A stretch of DNA of 64,000 nt, taken from the NCBI RefSeq assembly GCF_001514495.1, contig NZ_BCNM01000012.1, positions 124,001 through 188,000 on the forward strand, given 5' to 3'. Positions 62,301 to 64,000 of the stretch are shown here, piece after piece (the stretch's first letter is position 1; each line of letters begins with the position of its first letter). The notes beneath the pieces are model-generated. The model made no database searches and had not been told where the DNA came from. It worked only from the letters and a program-made list of their open reading frames with translations. Position numbers and translations under genes: made by a program. This stretch comes from Paenibacillus pabuli NBRC 13638. Lineage in GTDB: Bacteria; Bacillota; Bacilli; Paenibacillales; Paenibacillaceae.

Positions 62301-64000
62301 TTTCTTCGTCCGTCACGGTGAATACCCCTATATTCCAGCCTGTAATCCAAGTGGTCAAAGCAGCCAGTACATCGAATTTGACGGTTGGGGATTCCTTTAA
62401 TTACTCCATCCAAATCAACAATTCAGGCAACATTGCCGCAAGTGTTACTTTGACGGATCCCATTCCTGCGGGAGCTGTATTCAGTACGAACAGCGTCATT
62501 ATTAATGGCGTACCTACACCAGGTGTAAGCCCGGAAACGGGAATTAATCTGGGGGCGATCGCTGCAGGCTCAAGCGTAACGGTCACCTTTGTTGCAACGG
62601 TCACAAGTTTGCCTGATTCAAGGCAGTTGACTAACCAGGCGGTTGCATCTTTCACCTATACTCTTCCGAGTGGGAGAACGGTAGCTGGTTTCCTGTCATC
62701 GAATACGATAACCATTCCCGTATCCCTGCCCAATGTAACGATTGTAAACAGTGATAATGTAGAGTACGGAGTAGTCGGGGATGTCATCCAGTACACATCA
62801 GTTATACGAAATAACGGGACAGTAGCTGTAAACAATGTGATATATGTCAACCCTCTTCCTCCGAATACCCCATTTGTACCCGGAAGCGTCATTGTGAACG
62901 GGACTTCATTCCCGCTCTCCAATCCGACCGCCGGTATTCCAATCGGTACGTTGGCTCCTGGAGCCGAGGTTACCGTAACTTTTGAGGTGACGATTACTAT
63001 GCCGATCCCTTCACAGATTAACAATCAGTCGACGGTCAGCTTCACATCCGGTTCATTTTCGGGGTCATCATCATCCAATACAACACAGACTCCGGTCATC
63101 CAACCGCAAATATCTCTCGTCAAAACAGCGAATACCGTAAATGCGACTGTAGGTGACACGGTTGTGTACACGGTAAACGTAAGCAACACAGGCAATCTGG
63201 AGGCAAATGTTACGTTGACAGATACCATTCCTGCCGCAACGACTTTAGTATCCAACAGCGTGGTGGTATCCGGTGTGCCGCAGCCTGGAGCGACACCAGG
63301 TACGGGCATTCCCGTAGGCATTGTGGCAGCTGGAGCGACAGCTGTTGTCACGTTCGCTGTGGTTGTAGATTCACTTCCATCTCCGCAGCAGCTTAGCAAT
63401 GTTGCTACATCGTCCTTTACGTTTACACCTCCTGACGGACGAACGTTAACCGGAACAGCGACTTCGAATACGCTGACGTTCCCCGTTTCGTCTCCAAACG
63501 TTGCCGTGGTTAAAAGTACAGCTTTGACTGCGGCTACGGTAGGCGATACAGTCACTTATTCCATTCTGGTAACGAACAGCGGAATTGCACCAGTGAACAA
63601 TATTCAGTTTTCGGACCCGATTCCAGCCGGAGCATCCTTTGTCACAGGGAGTGTCACCGTGAATGGGGTTGCGCAGCCCGCAGCCAATCCGGCAGGGGGG
63701 ATATCGCTCGGTACATTGGGACCCGGAACGTCAGCGACAGTCACGTTCAGTATCCGTGTCGACGCGATCCCGCCAAGTAATCAGTTGAGCAATCGCTCTA
63801 CTGTCAGTTTTACCTCAGGTACATTCTCAAGCACGACCTTTTCGAATACCGTGGTCACTCCGGTGTACCAGCCTATTCTTTCAGCGCAAAAAGCAGCCAG
63901 TACACAAAATGCTACCGTTGGGGATACCGTAAGCTATACGGTAACCGTCACCAATCAGGGGAATTATGGTGCTCAGATTATTCTGACAGACAATATCCCT
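59375..64000 (+). CDS. Giant DUF11 repeat protein, 3' end beyond window, probable ATT start
   Basis: An open frame with no stop from 59375 to the window edge encodes at least 1,542 residues. The first ~345 residues are a unique domain (PLIVRSTVNATGAITFTGNTLGLSRSE at the start, then an ATG-free Thr/Ala/Gly-rich beta region including ELIWGGSYING, HAGWTLGVIYQNPSLPFRNMSLR). Then come at least ten DUF11 modules with Lys-Ser/Ala starts at 60428, 60824, 61214, 61592, 61982, 62357, 62747, 63122, 63512 and 63890. There is no signal peptide. The best ribosome site, GGGGAGGTG (59360-59368), lies 6 bases before ATT 59375; GTG 59366 is inside it and TTG 59342 precedes it. Surface or spore-envelope role is inferred from family. 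Confidence 0.88.
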   Translation, partial: MPLIVRSTVNATGAITFTGNTLGLSRSETAGVPGTQDSIGGFTTTNTSAQYGTYPPGTTSLYQSNSSAAILVLPAGSTVFYAELIWGGSYINGTVNLSAAINNPVTFTTPAGTFSVTPDPATYNQFDLGNGAAGYVRSANVTSLVQNGGAGTYTTGAVVGTIVITNDSTANHAGWTLGVIYQNPSLPFRNMSLRAGGVLVQAASPPVVTTLTGFATPLSGALGGRALFSAQEGDANRTGDQALFGPTSATSVALSGPNNLAANFFASQINGDTGALNTTGTFGTRNQTNGAPGTNIIGGRQGWDITNVDVSARLINNQSSAVLTLTTSGDAYIVNANAIQVDINAPKITVAKASVASGAVAGDSVLYTVTVSNAGTASAASVVLSDSLPAGLTFIPGSVTVAGIPRPTLDVTAGIPLGSLNLSSSIVVTYRALIGQDASILQLVNSANAAFTFQSVAGGSVITGVIPSNNSTLTVYSPNLSIVKSASTTNATVGSQVTYTLQVNNRGNVAANVTLTDNIPSGSSYVAGSFRLNGNVIAGANPATGVNLGSLATGSTNTVTFQVLVTSLPSPPTLVDQATGSYSFNSPDGRTITGTVASNTLTVPVSLPNVTTVKSASVTDVAVGETFTYTVITTNAGTEAINNAILTDPLPVGIIFVPGSVTVRGTVVSSANPSSGVSLGTLAAGSSATVTFQVVVQSLPASGSLVNRAVVSYSSGSFTGISNSNSITTPVYQAVIGINKSASQTNATLGDQLAYTLVVTNSGNIATQTTVTDTIPAGLTLVPDSVTVNGTARPGTSPLTGITVGSLLPGATATVVFRATLNTLPSPPTLENQGTASYTYQLPSGRTLSGSSISNVVRIPASSPNISISKTVNTPDATVGDVLTYTVIATNAGGSAVQNLVISDTPTGSEFVSGSVTINGTAARNASPVSGIAVGTLNSSSSVTVTYQTRVTSVPSTGAVSNRASAAFTSGSFSGVSSSVTVNTPIFQPVIQVVKAASTSNLTVGDSFNYSIQINNSGNIAASVTLTDPIPAGAVFSTNSVIINGVPTPGVSPETGINLGAIAAGSSVTVTFVATVTSLPDSRQLTNQAVASFTYTLPSGRTVAGFLSSNTITIPVSLPNVTIVNSDNVEYGVVGDVIQYTSVIRNNGTVAVNNVIYVNPLPPNTPFVPGSVIVNGTSFPLSNPTAGIPIGTLAPGAEVTVTFEVTITMPIPSQINNQSTVSFTSGSFSGSSSSNTTQTPVIQPQISLVKTANTVNATVGDTVVYTVNVSNTGNLEANVTLTDTIPAATTLVSNSVVVSGVPQPGATPGTGIPVGIVAAGATAVVTFAVVVDSLPSPQQLSNVATSSFTFTPPDGRTLTGTATSNTLTFPVSSPNVAVVKSTALTAATVGDTVTYSILVTNSGIAPVNNIQFSDPIPAGASFVTGSVTVNGVAQPAANPAGGISLGTLGPGTSATVTFSIRVDAIPPSNQLSNRSTVSFTSGTFSSTTFSNTVVTPVYQPILSAQKAASTQNATVGDTVSYTVTVTNQGNYGAQIILTDNIP

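Noticed and set aside
62401..63555. Minus-strand frames inside the DUF11 gene with Val/Thr/Pro-rich translations
   Set aside because: They repeat with the DUF11 period, which shows they are mirror images of the plus-strand repeats.
1..64000. Search for CRISPR arrays, tRNA/rRNA genes, prophage or insertion sequences
   Set aside because: No regularly spaced short repeats, no cloverleaf-like or rRNA sequence, and no transposase or phage gene was seen.

Overview
The window reads as chromosomal DNA of a Gram-positive, spore-forming member of the Bacillales, most likely Paenibacillus. This is inferred from gene content: lipoteichoic-acid synthase, a Tgl-type transglutaminase, a GlgC/GlgD pair, trehalose PTS, an Mrp antiporter, DUF11 repeat proteins and strong AGGAGG-type ribosome sites. 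It is not from a database match. Most of the window is ordinary chromosome with short intergenic gaps and clear intrinsic terminators. I see no rRNA, tRNA, CRISPR array, prophage or intact insertion sequence.

Layout. 1-7.1 kb: 3' end of a PPDK-type gene (cut by the window), LTA synthase, a luciferase-like monooxygenase, a PrpE-type phosphatase, Mn-dependent pyrophosphatase and a divergent IF-3 paralogue. 7.2-12.6 kb: transglutaminase (-), a PAS-rich hybrid histidine kinase, a lone KhtT N-domain protein (-), a lipoprotein (-) and a 30-residue membrane peptide. 13-17.3 kb: M3 peptidase, GNAT acetyltransferase, iron-type alcohol dehydrogenase. 17.8-30.5 kb: a carbohydrate block with glgC-glgD-(structured element)-glgP, VanZ-like protein, GH13 alpha-glucosidase, UPF0173 hydrolase, then treA-treP behind a TreR-like operator. 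30.7-39.5 kb: small hydrolase, Cys-cluster and membrane proteins, MFS exporter (-), O-methyltransferase (-) divergent from a LysR regulator across a perfect inverted repeat, YoaK-type protein (-), hydrolase (-), small alarmone synthetase, Bcr/CflA exporter.

39.5-49.3 kb: Gly/Pro-rich protein (-), a Fur-boxed siderophore-binding lipoprotein, flavin reductase, a type III polyketide synthase followed by an MMPL exporter, a decayed ABC-transporter locus (at least four fragments), and two esterases. 49.5-55.4 kb: an Mrp Na+/H+ antiporter operon on the minus strand with mrpA and mrpB fused. 55.7-59.2 kb: two diguanylate cyclases around an unknown gene. 59.4 kb to the right edge: a very long open gene for a DUF11 repeat protein that runs off the window.

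Strongest points for a second look: (1) four genes whose best start, by Shine-Dalgarno position and family length, is ATT, ATC or ATA rather than ATG/GTG/TTG, in the same window as an IF-3 paralogue that has lost conserved basic and aromatic residues; (2) a ~300-nt element before glgP with seven nested complementary arms; (3) strict A/B alternation of ~130- and ~126-residue modules in the DUF11 protein; (4) the type III PKS-MMPL pair; (5) the decayed peptide-transporter island.
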